A stretch of DNA of 38,153 nucleotides, taken from a virus. The first letter of the stretch is position 1; every line of letters begins with the position of its first letter. The DNA lies in the IMG/VR virus record IMGVR_UViG_3300034092_002053, positions 1-38,153 of that record. One strand, written 5' to 3'. The notes under the pieces were generated by a model that saw nothing but the letters and a program-made list of their open reading frames with translations, did not search any database and was not told the origin of the DNA. Positions 21,939 through 29,415 of the stretch are shown here, in pieces. A program made the translations under genes and the position numbers.

Positions 21939-22604
21939 ATGGCGAACATCGAGCGACGCGCCCTGGCGATCGACGAGGTGGAGTCGGCGGTGCCGCTCCT
22001 GGCGGTCGAGAGCCGCAGCGAAGGCGACGCCGAGCGCGAGTACATCGTCGGCTACGCGGCGAAGTTCGGCGTCAACTCGCTCGAGCTCGAAGGGTCGTTC
22101 ATCGAGCGGATCGACCCTGGCGCGTTCGGCATCGTGTCCGAGCGTCGTGGCCGGCGTCGTCCGCTGGAGACGCGGGCGTTGTGGAATCACGACGCGAACT
22201 ACCCGCTCGCCCGCTATCCCGGCACGCTCTCGATGAGCGTTGACGAGATCGGGCTGCGGTATGAGTTCCCGGTGCCCGACACCAGCTACGGTCGGGACAT
22301 CGCGGCGAACATCCGGGCCGGGATCGTGCGTGGCTCATCGTTCTCGTTCACCGTCCCCGCCGACGGCGATTCGTGGGCCGTCGAGGAGGGGCGATCTGTG
22401 CGGACCATCACCCGCATCGACTCGCTGCTGGATGTCGGGCCGGTGACGTTCCCTGCGTACCCGGATGCCGACGTGAAGGTTGCCCAGCGGTCCTACGATG
22501 CGTTCCGTCGGCAGCGTGACGCCGCCGCGATTCGCCGTGCAGCGGCGTCGGCGAAGGCCCGCGAGATCCGCGAGTATCTGAGGCAGCATGGCCGCCAGCG
22601 GTGA
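21939..22604 (+). CDS. HK97-family prohead protease (S78)
   Basis: This 221-residue protein carries the S78 motifs: YIVGYAAKFGV, SFIERIDPGAF, ALWNHDANYPLAR (catalytic His84), VRGSSFSFTVP (nucleophile Ser134 likely), and LLDVGPVTFPAYPDAD. It matures the capsid by cutting the N-terminal delta domain of the major capsid protein. The ATG at 21939 has an AGGAG 8 bp upstream and is chosen over upstream in-frame ATG (21906). The frame is open upstream as far as the amber at 21852. It overlaps the next gene by 17 bp. Confidence 0.9.
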   Translation: MANIERRALAIDEVESAVPLLAVESRSEGDAEREYIVGYAAKFGVNSLELEGSFIERIDPGAFGIVSERRGRRRPLETRALWNHDANYPLARYPGTLSMSVDEIGLRYEFPVPDTSYGRDIAANIRAGIVRGSSFSFTVPADGDSWAVEEGRSVRTITRIDSLLDVGPVTFPAYPDADVKVAQRSYDAFRRQRDAAAIRRAAASAKAREIREYLRQHGRQR

Positions 22605-22773
22605 GCAGTGCCCGCGGTGTCGCCAGGGTCGCCTGGGCGTCGCGTCGAGCCAGCGGTCGGGCGAGTACCAGATCCGGTACCTGCGGTGCTCGCGGTGCGG
22701 CGCGACCGACAAGCAGACCGTGCCGGCAGAAGGCGTGAGGCGGCGAAAGTTCTTTACTAACGCCGAGCCTTGA
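22588..22773 (+). CDS. Small zinc-ribbon protein
   Basis: This 61-residue protein has CPRCRQGRL and LRCSRCGATDKQ, two CxxC knuckles separated by about 23 residues, which would bind one zinc ion. Arg-rich strands between them (SGEYQIRYLRC) resemble phage zinc ribbons of the Ogr/Com-like or transcription-factor kind, so nucleic-acid binding is plausible. It overlaps the protease gene and ends just before the promoter-like element at 22773, upstream of the capsid gene. Confidence 0.65.
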   Translation: MAASGEQCPRCRQGRLGVASSQRSGEYQIRYLRCSRCGATDKQTVPAEGVRRRKFFTNAEP

Positions 22774-22805
22774 ACTGCAAGGGTGGCAGTGTCGCTCCAT
22801 AGGTT
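22773..22805 (+). promoter_or_regulatory. Promoter-like element AACTGCAAG-N18-TAGGTT upstream of capsid gene
   Basis: AACTGCAAG (22773-22781), 18 bp, TAGGTT (22800-22805), then CGGGG. It lies in the 83-bp gap between the zinc ribbon and the major capsid gene, which carries a separate ribosome site (AGGAG). High-level capsid expression from its own promoter would be expected biologically. Confidence 0.5.
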
Positions 22806-22856
22806 CGGGGTAGGTGACGCGTCCGTCGCCGCATCCCGATCACAGGAGCGCACGCC

Positions 22857-24224
22857 GTGGACAAGATCAAGGCACTGCTCGACGAGCTCGCCGCCGTTGT
22901 CGCCGAGATGGAGGCGATGCAGGAGGCTCCCGCCGAGGGCGACGCTGAGCCCATGAGCGAGGAGCAGGAGGCGTCGCTCCGCTCGCTGTCCGAGCGTGCC
23001 GACAAGCTCCGCAGCCGCATCGAGCTACTCCGCAGCATCGAGGCGAAGAGCCTGGAGATGCGGGCGGTGATCGAGCGTGGTGCACCGGCCAAGGCGATCG
23101 AGCAGAAGTCCACCGAGGAGTCCGCCGTGGAGAAGCGAACCGTTCCCGCGGTGCCCGTGTCGCACGGACCGCTGAAGGCGTTCCGGTCGGCCGAGTCCGC
23201 CTATCGTGCCGGCATGCACGTCAAGGGCTTTGTGTTCGGCGATGCCGAGGCTCGCCGGTGGTGCTATGACCACGGCGTCGAGAGCCGCGCTCAGGCCGGC
23301 GGAGTCAACTCGCTCGGCGGTGTGCTGACCAGCCCCGAGATGTCCACCGAGATCGTCCGGCTTGTCGAGGAATACGGCCAGTATCCGCAGTATGCCCGCC
23401 GGGTGCCTATGTCGAGCGACACGCTCGTCTACGCCCGCCGGACCAGCGGCCTCGCGGCTCGGGCTGTTGGCGAGAACGCCGAGATCACGCAGAGTGACGT
23501 GACGTTCGATAACATCGAGCTCACGGCCAAAATTTACGGCATCCTCAACAGGGTTCCCAACTCCCTGCTCGAAGACTCGATCATCGACCTCGCCGATGCG
23601 ATGGCGGTCGAGACGGCTCAGGCGTTCGCGGAAGTCTTCGACGAGGCTGGCTTCATCGGTGCCGGCGAGGACAAGTACCACAAGACGCATGGCATCTGCA
23701 CGAAGATTCTCCTCGCGGCTCACTCGGCGTCGGTGGTCAGTTCGACCGCCAGCACCGAGGACACGTTCGCCACGCTGACGATGAAGAACTTTACCGACTG
23801 TGTGGCGAAGCTGCCGATGTACGCCCGTCGTCAGGCGGCGTGGTACATCTCGCCGGCCGGCTGGGGCTCGGCGATGCTGCGGCTCGCGATGCTGCCCGGC
23901 GGTGCCAGCGGCCCCGGAGGCAACAGCACGAGCGACGTGGCGGCCGGTTTCGGCGAGCGCTTTTTGGGATATCCAGTGAGGCTCGTGCATGCCATGCACT
24001 CGGACCTCACCGACTCCAGCGGCAAGGTGGCGTGCTTGTTCGGCGACCTGTCGCAGGCGGCCTACTTCGGCGAGCGTCGGGTCATCACGGTCCGCACGCT
24101 GTCCGAGCGGTACGCCGAGTTCGACCAGACCGCGACGTGGGCGACGACCCGCAACGCGATCGCCGTGGCAAACCTCGGCTCGACCAGCAAGGCCGGTCCG
24201 GTCATCGCCCTGAAGTTCGGCTGA
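22857..24224 (+). CDS. Major capsid protein, HK97 fold
   Basis: This is a 455-residue protein. Residues 1-75 form a charged coiled-coil delta domain (MDKIKALLDELAAVVAEMEA ... LRSLSERADKLRSRIELL). After this the mature capsid follows, with GVNSLGGVLTSPEMSTEIV, ARRVPMSSDTLVYARR, ENAEITQSDVTFDNIEL, NRVPNSLLEDS, AWYISPAGWGSAML, and GYPVRLVHAMH. These are the HK97 E-loop, spine-helix and P-domain landmarks. The prohead protease upstream would remove the N-terminal segment, probably near residue 90-110. The GTG start has an AGGAGC ribosome site. Confidence 0.9.
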   Translation: MDKIKALLDELAAVVAEMEAMQEAPAEGDAEPMSEEQEASLRSLSERADKLRSRIELLRSIEAKSLEMRAVIERGAPAKAIEQKSTEESAVEKRTVPAVPVSHGPLKAFRSAESAYRAGMHVKGFVFGDAEARRWCYDHGVESRAQAGGVNSLGGVLTSPEMSTEIVRLVEEYGQYPQYARRVPMSSDTLVYARRTSGLAARAVGENAEITQSDVTFDNIELTAKIYGILNRVPNSLLEDSIIDLADAMAVETAQAFAEVFDEAGFIGAGEDKYHKTHGICTKILLAAHSASVVSSTASTEDTFATLTMKNFTDCVAKLPMYARRQAAWYISPAGWGSAMLRLAMLPGGASGPGGNSTSDVAAGFGERFLGYPVRLVHAMHSDLTDSSGKVACLFGDLSQAAYFGERRVITVRTLSERYAEFDQTATWATTRNAIAVANLGSTSKAGPVIALKFG

Positions 24225-24264
24225 GCCTTCGACTGACTCTCAACCCTCCCCGGAGACCTGATCC

Positions 24265-24702
24265 GTGAATCATCTTGCAGCCACGAAGAGCGTCGTCGGC
24301 CACACAGAGAACGTGACGGCGGCTCAGACCCACACGCTGACGATCGACACGCTCGGCTACGAGTACGTGTCGCTGGATGTGTGCCAGGAGGTGTGGGCCA
24401 ACGCTGGTGCCACCTCGCAGGCGTCCTACGCCGTGCTGAAGCTCGAAGAGTCGGACAACAACTCGTCTTACTCCGCTGTCGCGACTGGCGGCACGGACTT
24501 CGACCTGCCGACGCCAGCGAACACGACGAGCGACGTGGTCGTGCGGATGGACATGGACCTCCGCGGGAAGAAGCGTTACCTCAAGGTGTCAGCGACCCCG
24601 TACACGACCGGCACCGTCTACACGGTTGCCCGGCTCGGCAAGGGCGTCGAGGGCCCGGTGAGCGCCTCCGCGAAGGGCGTCAACGTCACTATCAGCAAGT
24701 GA
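24265..24702 (+). CDS. Probable head decoration or structural protein
   Basis: This 145-residue beta-rich protein contains HTLTIDTLGYEYVSLDVC and YAVLKLEESDNNSSYSAVAT, then KRYLKVSATPYTTGTVYTVA. This pattern ('v.vd.....t.s..f..L.esdd....y' ) is common in small capsid-associated proteins placed directly behind the major capsid gene. A GTG start lies after CCCCGGAGACC. A strong hairpin lies 32 bp after its stop. A role as decoration protein is inferred from place. Confidence 0.55.
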   Translation: MNHLAATKSVVGHTENVTAAQTHTLTIDTLGYEYVSLDVCQEVWANAGATSQASYAVLKLEESDNNSSYSAVATGGTDFDLPTPANTTSDVVVRMDMDLRGKKRYLKVSATPYTTGTVYTVARLGKGVEGPVSASAKGVNVTISK

Positions 24703-24733
24703 CACCTGCGGCTTGACAACGAGAGCACAGTGG

Positions 24734-24770
24734 ACGGCGGGTGGCGAAGAGCCGCCCGCCGTTTCACTTT
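24734..24770 (+). terminator. Strong hairpin, terminator-like, after the capsid/decoration genes
   Basis: ACGGCGGGTGGC (24734-24745) pairs with GCCGCCCGCCGT (24751-24762) through a GAAGA loop, with 12 pairs including one G-U. Downstream is TTCACTTTT, a weak T-tract. This could be an intrinsic terminator or an mRNA 3'-stabilising hairpin for the capsid transcript. The T-tract is broken, so termination may be partial. Confidence 0.6.
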
Positions 24771-24783
24771 TGAGGGCTCACCA

Positions 24784-25518
24784 GTGATCGTCCAAGTCGG
24801 CGGAACGCAGGTCGAGGTGCGGTGCGAGGCGGTGTTGTCGGCTCCGCGGTTCGGGCCGCTCACCAACGTGTTCTCGTTCATCGAGAGCCTCATGCCGATT
24901 CACATCCGGCCGACGCTCGGCCAAGGTGCGTTCTGGTCGCAGGTGCTCACGCGGATGCTGGAGCAGTTCGCTCCGACGACCGAGTACATCCTGACGCTCG
25001 ACTACGACACGTTCTGCACGCGCGACAACGTCGAAGCTCTGTTTGCCTTGGCGATGACCATGCAGTGCGACGCGCTCGCGCCGATGCAGTGCAAGCGGGA
25101 GGACGGGCGACCGATGCTCACGCTGCTCGACACGCTGGACAACCCGCCAGAGGGCGGCAAGAGCGAACTGCCGATGTCGTGGTTCGCCGAGCCGGTGCAG
25201 CAGGTGGATTCGGCCCACTTCGGCTGCACGCTCATCAGCACGCGGGCTCTGCGGCGGACGCTGAAGCCGTGGTTTTGGAGCAAGCCCGACGCGGATGGCG
25301 GCTGGGGCGACGGGCGGATCGACGACGATCTGTGGTTCTGGCGTCAGTTCAAGGCGAGCGGCAACCGCCTGTTCATCACGCCGCGGGTCGTCATCGGCCA
25401 CGGCGAGTACGTCATCTCGTGGCCGTCGAAGGGTCTCAACGGCCCGGTGTTTCAGCACACGTCTGCATGGCAGCAGACGAAACGCCCGCCCGAAACTGCA
25501 TGGAGCGTACCTCAGTGA
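24784..25518 (+). CDS. Glycosyltransferase-like protein next to the capsid genes
   Basis: This 244-residue protein has APRFGPLTNVFSFIESLMPI and GQGAFWSQVLTRMLEQFAPT, then a metal-binding ILTLDYDTFCTRDNVEAL (Asp73, Asp75). DSAHFGCTLISTRAL and GGWGDGRIDDDLWFWRQF follow. This arrangement (GAFW near the start, DYD, then an acidic DDxxFW) is typical of GT-A-fold glycosyltransferases. A GTG at 24730 is in frame but lies before the hairpin, so the GTG at 24784 is preferred. The gene sits between capsid and connector genes, so virion glycosylation is a reasonable guess. It overlaps the next gene as GTGA. Confidence 0.7.
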   Translation: MIVQVGGTQVEVRCEAVLSAPRFGPLTNVFSFIESLMPIHIRPTLGQGAFWSQVLTRMLEQFAPTTEYILTLDYDTFCTRDNVEALFALAMTMQCDALAPMQCKREDGRPMLTLLDTLDNPPEGGKSELPMSWFAEPVQQVDSAHFGCTLISTRALRRTLKPWFWSKPDADGGWGDGRIDDDLWFWRQFKASGNRLFITPRVVIGHGEYVISWPSKGLNGPVFQHTSAWQQTKRPPETAWSVPQ

Positions 25519-25727
25519 CGACAATACGAGTGCGGATGAAGCGGGCCTACGGGGCGTACAAGGCCAACGAGCTGGTCGATGTCGATGAGGGCCTCGCGGC
25601 TCGGCTGTTCGCGTGGGACTACGCCACGCGCGAGACGCAGCGGACGCTGATCGAGACGGCGTCGCTCGAGCCCGATGCGGAGCAGGCGGACGTGACGCCA
25701 CGACGACGAGGGCGGCGGCATGAATGA
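25515..25727 (+). CDS. Small basic protein of the head-tail region
   Basis: This 70-residue protein contains RVRMKRAYGAYKANELVDVD and LAARLFAWDYA, then a basic end (TPRRRGRRHE). The 'G.y..G..v.v....A..Li..g.A' pattern resembles small phage head proteins that follow the capsid gene. Its end overlaps the connector gene by 8 bp. No specific role can be assigned. Confidence 0.5.
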   Translation: MTTIRVRMKRAYGAYKANELVDVDEGLAARLFAWDYATRETQRTLIETASLEPDAEQADVTPRRRGRRHE

Positions 25728-26331
25728 CGGCAAGCGGTTCCGCAGCCTCAAGGCGCTGACGCAGCCGGTCGTCGAGCCTGTGTCGCTCGCCGAGGCGAAG
25801 GCTCAGTGTCGCATCGACACGACCGCCGACGATGCCTACGTGGTGGCGTTGATCGCTGCCGCCCGCGAGTACGTCGAGGCGTACATGGACGAGTCGCTGA
25901 TCGACCGGCAGTACGTCATGCGGCTCGATGCGTTTCCGGCCGTCATCGAGCTACCCCGGCCGCCGATGAGCCAGACCGCTGAGCGGACTGCTGTGTCGAT
26001 CACCTACGTGACGGGCGAGTCGGGCGCGACGGCGACGCTGGCTGCGACCGAGTACCGCGTGGATCGCGACAGCGTGCCGGGCAGGATTCGCACGCTCTAC
26101 GCCGGCTCCTGGCCGTCGCACCTACTCGACTACGGCAGCGTCACGGTGACGTGGTGGGCCGGGCGAGGCATCGACGGCACTGCCGTCTCGCAGCGGGTGA
26201 AGGCCGCGATGTTGATGCTGGTCGCCCAGTGGTATGAGCGTCGCATGGCGGCGGATGCTGCGAACCTTAGCGAGATGCCGTTCGGCGTCAGGGCGTTGCT
26301 CGACTCCGCGAAGTGGGGGTCATATACGTGA
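25720..26331 (+). CDS. Head-tail connector protein (gp6/phiE125 gp8-like)
   Basis: This 203-residue protein shows PVSLAEAKAQCRIDTTADDA, LIAAAREYVEAYMDESLIDR and QYVMRLDAFPAVIELPRPPM, then YGSVTVTWWAGRG and VKAAMLMLVAQWYERR. This is the standard pattern of the gp6-like connector that binds the portal ring after packaging. Length is usual for the family. Its end overlaps the next GTG start. Confidence 0.85.
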   Translation: MNDGKRFRSLKALTQPVVEPVSLAEAKAQCRIDTTADDAYVVALIAAAREYVEAYMDESLIDRQYVMRLDAFPAVIELPRPPMSQTAERTAVSITYVTGESGATATLAATEYRVDRDSVPGRIRTLYAGSWPSHLLDYGSVTVTWWAGRGIDGTAVSQRVKAAMLMLVAQWYERRMAADAANLSEMPFGVRALLDSAKWGSYT

Positions 26332-26747
26332 GCCTACGCGGACAGATCATCGTTGACGTGACGTTCGCCGACACGGCGAGCGCGACAGGCGTGGACACGA
26401 CCAAGGCGCTGTCGCTCATCACGCGAGACGAGTACGACTCAGGCAAGGTGGCGATCATCTCGGGCACGGTCGGCACCGGCACGGTGACGATCTCGTTCGC
26501 CAGCCCGGGCTACACGGCGGCGTCCGGCTCGGCGGTGTCGTTCGCCAACGTCTCGCGGCTAGCGTTCTCAGCCGGCTCGACAACGCTCGTGCGATGCACC
26601 GGCGTCACCACGGGTAAGCCAGCCGTGCTGTCTCGTGCCGACCAGGGCTCGGTGTCGGAGGTGGGATCGACCGAGACGGCGGTCCAGATCGCGGTGGACG
26701 CAGCGTCCGGCACGTCGTCCTACACGCTGGTGCTCTATGGCTCTTGA
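26328..26747 (+). CDS. Hypothetical structural protein of the connector region
   Basis: This 139-residue Ser/Thr/Gly-rich beta protein contains SLRGQIIVDVTFADTA, VGTGTVTISFASPGYTAAS and STETAVQIAVDAASGTSSYT. It has no family match that I recognise. Placement between connector and head-closure genes suggests a virion part. GTG 26328 overlaps the connector stop as GTGA. The end overlaps the head-closure gene by 11 bp. Confidence 0.5.
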   Translation: MSLRGQIIVDVTFADTASATGVDTTKALSLITRDEYDSGKVAIISGTVGTGTVTISFASPGYTAASGSAVSFANVSRLAFSAGSTTLVRCTGVTTGKPAVLSRADQGSVSEVGSTETAVQIAVDAASGTSSYTLVLYGS

Positions 26748-27057
26748 CCCGGGCCGGCTCCGTGAGCGGGTGACGGTGCAGCGGGCGACGGTCTCGCGGA
26801 ACAGCATCGGCGAGAGCGTGCAGACGTGGTCCGACCTTGTTGAGCGGTGGGCCAGCGTCGAGGGACTGTCGGGCCGCGAGGTGCTTCAGTCGGGCCAGCA
26901 GCAGACCGAGGTGACGCATCGTGTGAGGATGCGGTACGTGGACGGCATGACGCACACCGACCGGCTGCTCTGGCGTGGCCGAGTGCTGGAGATTTCGTCG
27001 CTGCTGGAGCACGCCAACCGGACCGAGCACGAAATCCTCTGCGTGGAGGAGGTGTGA
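26737..27057 (+). CDS. Head closure / head-tail adaptor protein
   Basis: This 106-residue protein matches the Phage_H_T_join pattern: MALDPGRLRERVTVQRATV, QTWSDLVERWASVEGLSGRE, THRVRMRYVDGMTHTDRLL and RGRVLEISSLLEHANRTEHE. It seals the portal-connector channel and joins the tail. Length is typical. The start overlaps the previous gene and the stop overlaps the next ATG. Confidence 0.88.
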   Translation: MALDPGRLRERVTVQRATVSRNSIGESVQTWSDLVERWASVEGLSGREVLQSGQQQTEVTHRVRMRYVDGMTHTDRLLWRGRVLEISSLLEHANRTEHEILCVEEV

Positions 27058-27839
27058 TGGCTGCGGTCGGGATCAAACTTGAGTTGGCGACGAGCAATCT
27101 CGAAGAGCTCGGGAAGATTGCTCGCAACCTATTCGACAGGCCGGGCAATGCGGCGATGCTTGCGAAGGCGTTGGAGAAGTCGCTCACGCCGGCGTTGGAG
27201 CGTCTGAAGCGCAATACGCCGGTCGGACCTACTGGCAACCTACGGTCGGCCGCTGCAGTCAAGGTCAAGGCATACGACAAGAGCGGCAACGCCGTTGGTC
27301 TGCTGGGCTACCGCCGAGCCGGCCGCGGTGCGTCCGCCAGTGCAGCCGGCGGCAAGGTACGCAAGGGACCGGATCGGGCGTTCCATCAGTTCTGGCTCGA
27401 GCTCGGCACGAAGGACTACACGCTCACGACGATCGCGAACAAGCCGTATGCCCGCAAAAGCCACACGCGCAAGACCAAGAGCGGGACGGTCACGACGGTA
27501 CAAGCGCATCAGGTCGCCCGCGGTCAGGGTGCCGTGATCGCATCGAGCTACGTCAAGCTCGGGCGGTTCGCCATGGCACAGACGCCGCGGCAGGAAGATG
27601 GGCAGCGGGTCGTGACGAACCCGCCCTACCCCGGCGCGTTCTTTCGCAAGGCGAAAAAAGGACAGGCTATCCGCATCGACGGCATGCGCCCTGGCGGCAC
27701 GACCGGCAAGCCGCCGCTCGCCACGACGTGGGAGCAGTCGCAGGCCGAGGTGGCCGAGATCCTCTCTCGAGAACTGCGGCTGTCCATCGAGGCGGCCCTC
27801 CAGACGCTGATCCAGAGTGCCGACCTGGGAGTGGACTGA
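27057..27839 (+). CDS. HK97 gp10-like tail completion protein (long form)
   Basis: This is a 260-residue protein. The core resembles HK97 gp10: LKRNTPVGPTGNLRSAAAVK, then AFHQFWLELGTKD and PPYPGAFFRKAKK. Family members are commonly 130-160 residues, and this one has an insertion of about 80 residues with basic stretches (KPYARKSHTRKTKSG). It probably connects the tail tube to the head-closure ring. It is coupled on both sides (TGATG). Confidence 0.7.
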   Translation: MAAVGIKLELATSNLEELGKIARNLFDRPGNAAMLAKALEKSLTPALERLKRNTPVGPTGNLRSAAAVKVKAYDKSGNAVGLLGYRRAGRGASASAAGGKVRKGPDRAFHQFWLELGTKDYTLTTIANKPYARKSHTRKTKSGTVTTVQAHQVARGQGAVIASSYVKLGRFAMAQTPRQEDGQRVVTNPPYPGAFFRKAKKGQAIRIDGMRPGGTTGKPPLATTWEQSQAEVAEILSRELRLSIEAALQTLIQSADLGVD

Positions 27840-28255
27840 TGCTGCAGGTGCCAGAGAAAGCCGTCGCGGACGCCCTCGTGGCCGACGTGTCGGTGAACGA
27901 GCTGCTCGGCGGGCGGATCGCCCCGGTGATTCAGGACGCCGCGACGCCGCTGCCGTTCATCAACTGGATTCGCCGCGGCGTCCAGCGGGAGGACACGCTC
28001 GCCGGCAAGACGGGTCTGGCGACGGTCACGCTCGACCTCGACATCTACGCCGCCACCTACCTCGGGGCGCGAGATTTGGCGGACCGCTGCCGCCGGAAAC
28101 TGGATGGGTGGGGCACGCCGGTGCAATCATCAATAAGCATCCGGCGCGTGGCGTTGCAGAACGAATCCGACGGGCTGGTGCAACTGTCCGGCGGCGACCT
28201 CCCGCCGGTCTACGTCGTCACACAGACATACACAGTCCTCTGGCAGGAGCCCTGA
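27839..28255 (+). CDS. DUF3168-like tail terminator/completion protein
   Basis: This 138-residue protein shows VADALVADVSVNELLGGRIA, then PLPFINWIRRGVQRED and LDIYAATYLGARDLADRCR, with PPVYVVTQTYTVLWQ at the end. This is the pattern of DUF3168 tail-completion proteins that cap the tail tube. Length fits the family. The position, after the gp10-like gene and before the tail tube, is standard. Confidence 0.82.
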   Translation: MLQVPEKAVADALVADVSVNELLGGRIAPVIQDAATPLPFINWIRRGVQREDTLAGKTGLATVTLDLDIYAATYLGARDLADRCRRKLDGWGTPVQSSISIRRVALQNESDGLVQLSGGDLPPVYVVTQTYTVLWQEP

Positions 28256-28258
28256 CGC

Positions 28259-28654
28259 ATGTCCGCTACGCCGCATGATGGTGTGGGAACGGTCCTCAAT
28301 CTGTTCGGCACTGTGTACACGGTGACGAACATCGTCATCAGCAACACCAATCCCGGCGAGGGCGAGGAGGCGACGATCCAGGTTGGGCACCTCGGCCAGA
28401 CGACCGGCGAGGCGCTGGCGACGATCAGCCGCCCGCTGACGGTGCCGGCGGCTGACGGCGGCACGGGGCGTCAGGTGACGTTTGACTACCTCGGCAAGAC
28501 CGTGATTCTCGACGGTGCCACTGGCACGGTGACGATCACGACCGGCGGCACGACGCTCATCAACGGCAAGGCCGCCACGGTGTCGAGCTCGACGCTGACG
28601 CTGGCGACGAACGACGCCATCCGCGGTCAGGCAACGGTCGCCGTCGCTCGGTGA
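28259..28654 (+). CDS. Probable major tail tube protein (candidate)
   Basis: This 131-residue beta-rich protein contains GTVYTVTNIVISNTNPGEGE, GQTTGEALATISRPLTVPA and RQVTFDYLGKTVILDGATGT. Tail tube proteins occupy this place, between tail terminator and tape-measure chaperones. The next gene could equally be the tube or a second tail protein. Assignment is by place and beta content, not by a recognised motif. Confidence 0.5.
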   Translation: MSATPHDGVGTVLNLFGTVYTVTNIVISNTNPGEGEEATIQVGHLGQTTGEALATISRPLTVPAADGGTGRQVTFDYLGKTVILDGATGTVTITTGGTTLINGKAATVSSSTLTLATNDAIRGQATVAVAR

Positions 28655-28657
28655 GCG

Positions 28658-28677
28658 TAGCGGAGGGCATCCGCTAT
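28658..28677 (+). promoter_or_regulatory. Hairpin enclosing the ribosome site and start codon of the next tail gene
   Basis: TAGCGGA (28658-28664) pairs perfectly with TCCGCTA (28670-28676) across a GGGCA loop. The stem contains the Shine-Dalgarno (GGAGGG) and reaches into the ATG at 28676. This would hold the start closed until opened by ribosomes or a protein. Confidence 0.5.
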
Positions 28678-29053
28678 GGCGATCCGGGTATCGGGCGTAT
28701 CTGTAACGTGGGGCGGCACCGCGCTCTCCAAGGTGTTTGACGCCACGCTGTCGCTCCAGCGTGGCGCGCCTGCGGCACGCACTGCGAAGTGGACGCTCGA
28801 CCTCGGCGAGGTGACGCTCTCGGCGTACACGCGCGTTGCCCTGCCAGACAGTGACTATGGGCAGCGTCGTCGCCTGACCATCACGGCGCAGAACGACCAG
28901 GGCACGGCGACAACGAGCACGTTCACCGTCTTCGACGCCGACTGTGTCTACCTCGGTGCCGAGATCCGAGGCGAGGTGAATAACGTCTGGCGATTTGACC
29001 ACTCTTTCAAAGTGATGGACACGGTCGGTAGTGCGACCGCGTATCCATCGTGA
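28676..29053 (+). CDS. Tail tube-region protein (second candidate)
   Basis: This 125-residue protein contains AIRVSGVSVTWGGTALSKVF, GAPAARTAKWTLDLGEVTLS and VYLGAEIRGEVNNVWRFDHS. The last motif, with a beta-sandwich look, resembles major tail proteins with a 'f.g.....v..~~~~~.dvve....f' ending. It is one of two tube candidates. Its start is inside a hairpin that also covers the ribosome site. Confidence 0.5.
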   Translation: MAIRVSGVSVTWGGTALSKVFDATLSLQRGAPAARTAKWTLDLGEVTLSAYTRVALPDSDYGQRRRLTITAQNDQGTATTSTFTVFDADCVYLGAEIRGEVNNVWRFDHSFKVMDTVGSATAYPS

Positions 29054-29064
29054 GGTAGTAAGAC

Positions 29065-29415
29065 ATGGCGACACTGACTCTCGAGCAGATTCTCGCGGCG
29101 AATGACATGGGGCTGCACGGCCCGATTGCGGTCCCCGAGTGGGGCGGCGAAGTGTTCATTCGCGTGATGAGCGTCGGCGAGCGCGACAGCTACGAGCGGA
29201 AGTGGATCGGCAAGAGGGAGACTGGCATCGAGAACTTCCGGGCCGAGTATCTGTCGCGGTGTCTGTGCGACGAGAGCGGCAAGCTCCTGTTCACACGCGA
29301 CAAGGTCGACCTGCTCGCTGGCAAGAGCGGCGCGGTCGTTTCGCGGCTGTTCGACTTGGCCCTCAAGCACAACAACATGACGGAGGCGGATGTCGAGCAG
29401 TTGGCAAAAAACTGA
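29065..29415 (+). CDS. Tail assembly chaperone (lambda G-like), zero frame
   Basis: This 116-residue protein begins MATLTLEQILAANDM. SVGERDSYERKWI and FRAEYLSRCLCDESGKLLF follow, then LAGKSGAVVSRLFDLALKHN and TEADVEQLAKN. It is the usual chaperone that keeps the tape-measure protein soluble. The gene ends at TGA 29413-29415, directly after the slippery heptamer A-AAA-AAC (29406-29412). The place, before the tape measure, is diagnostic. Confidence 0.85.
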   Translation: MATLTLEQILAANDMGLHGPIAVPEWGGEVFIRVMSVGERDSYERKWIGKRETGIENFRAEYLSRCLCDESGKLLFTRDKVDLLAGKSGAVVSRLFDLALKHNNMTEADVEQLAKN

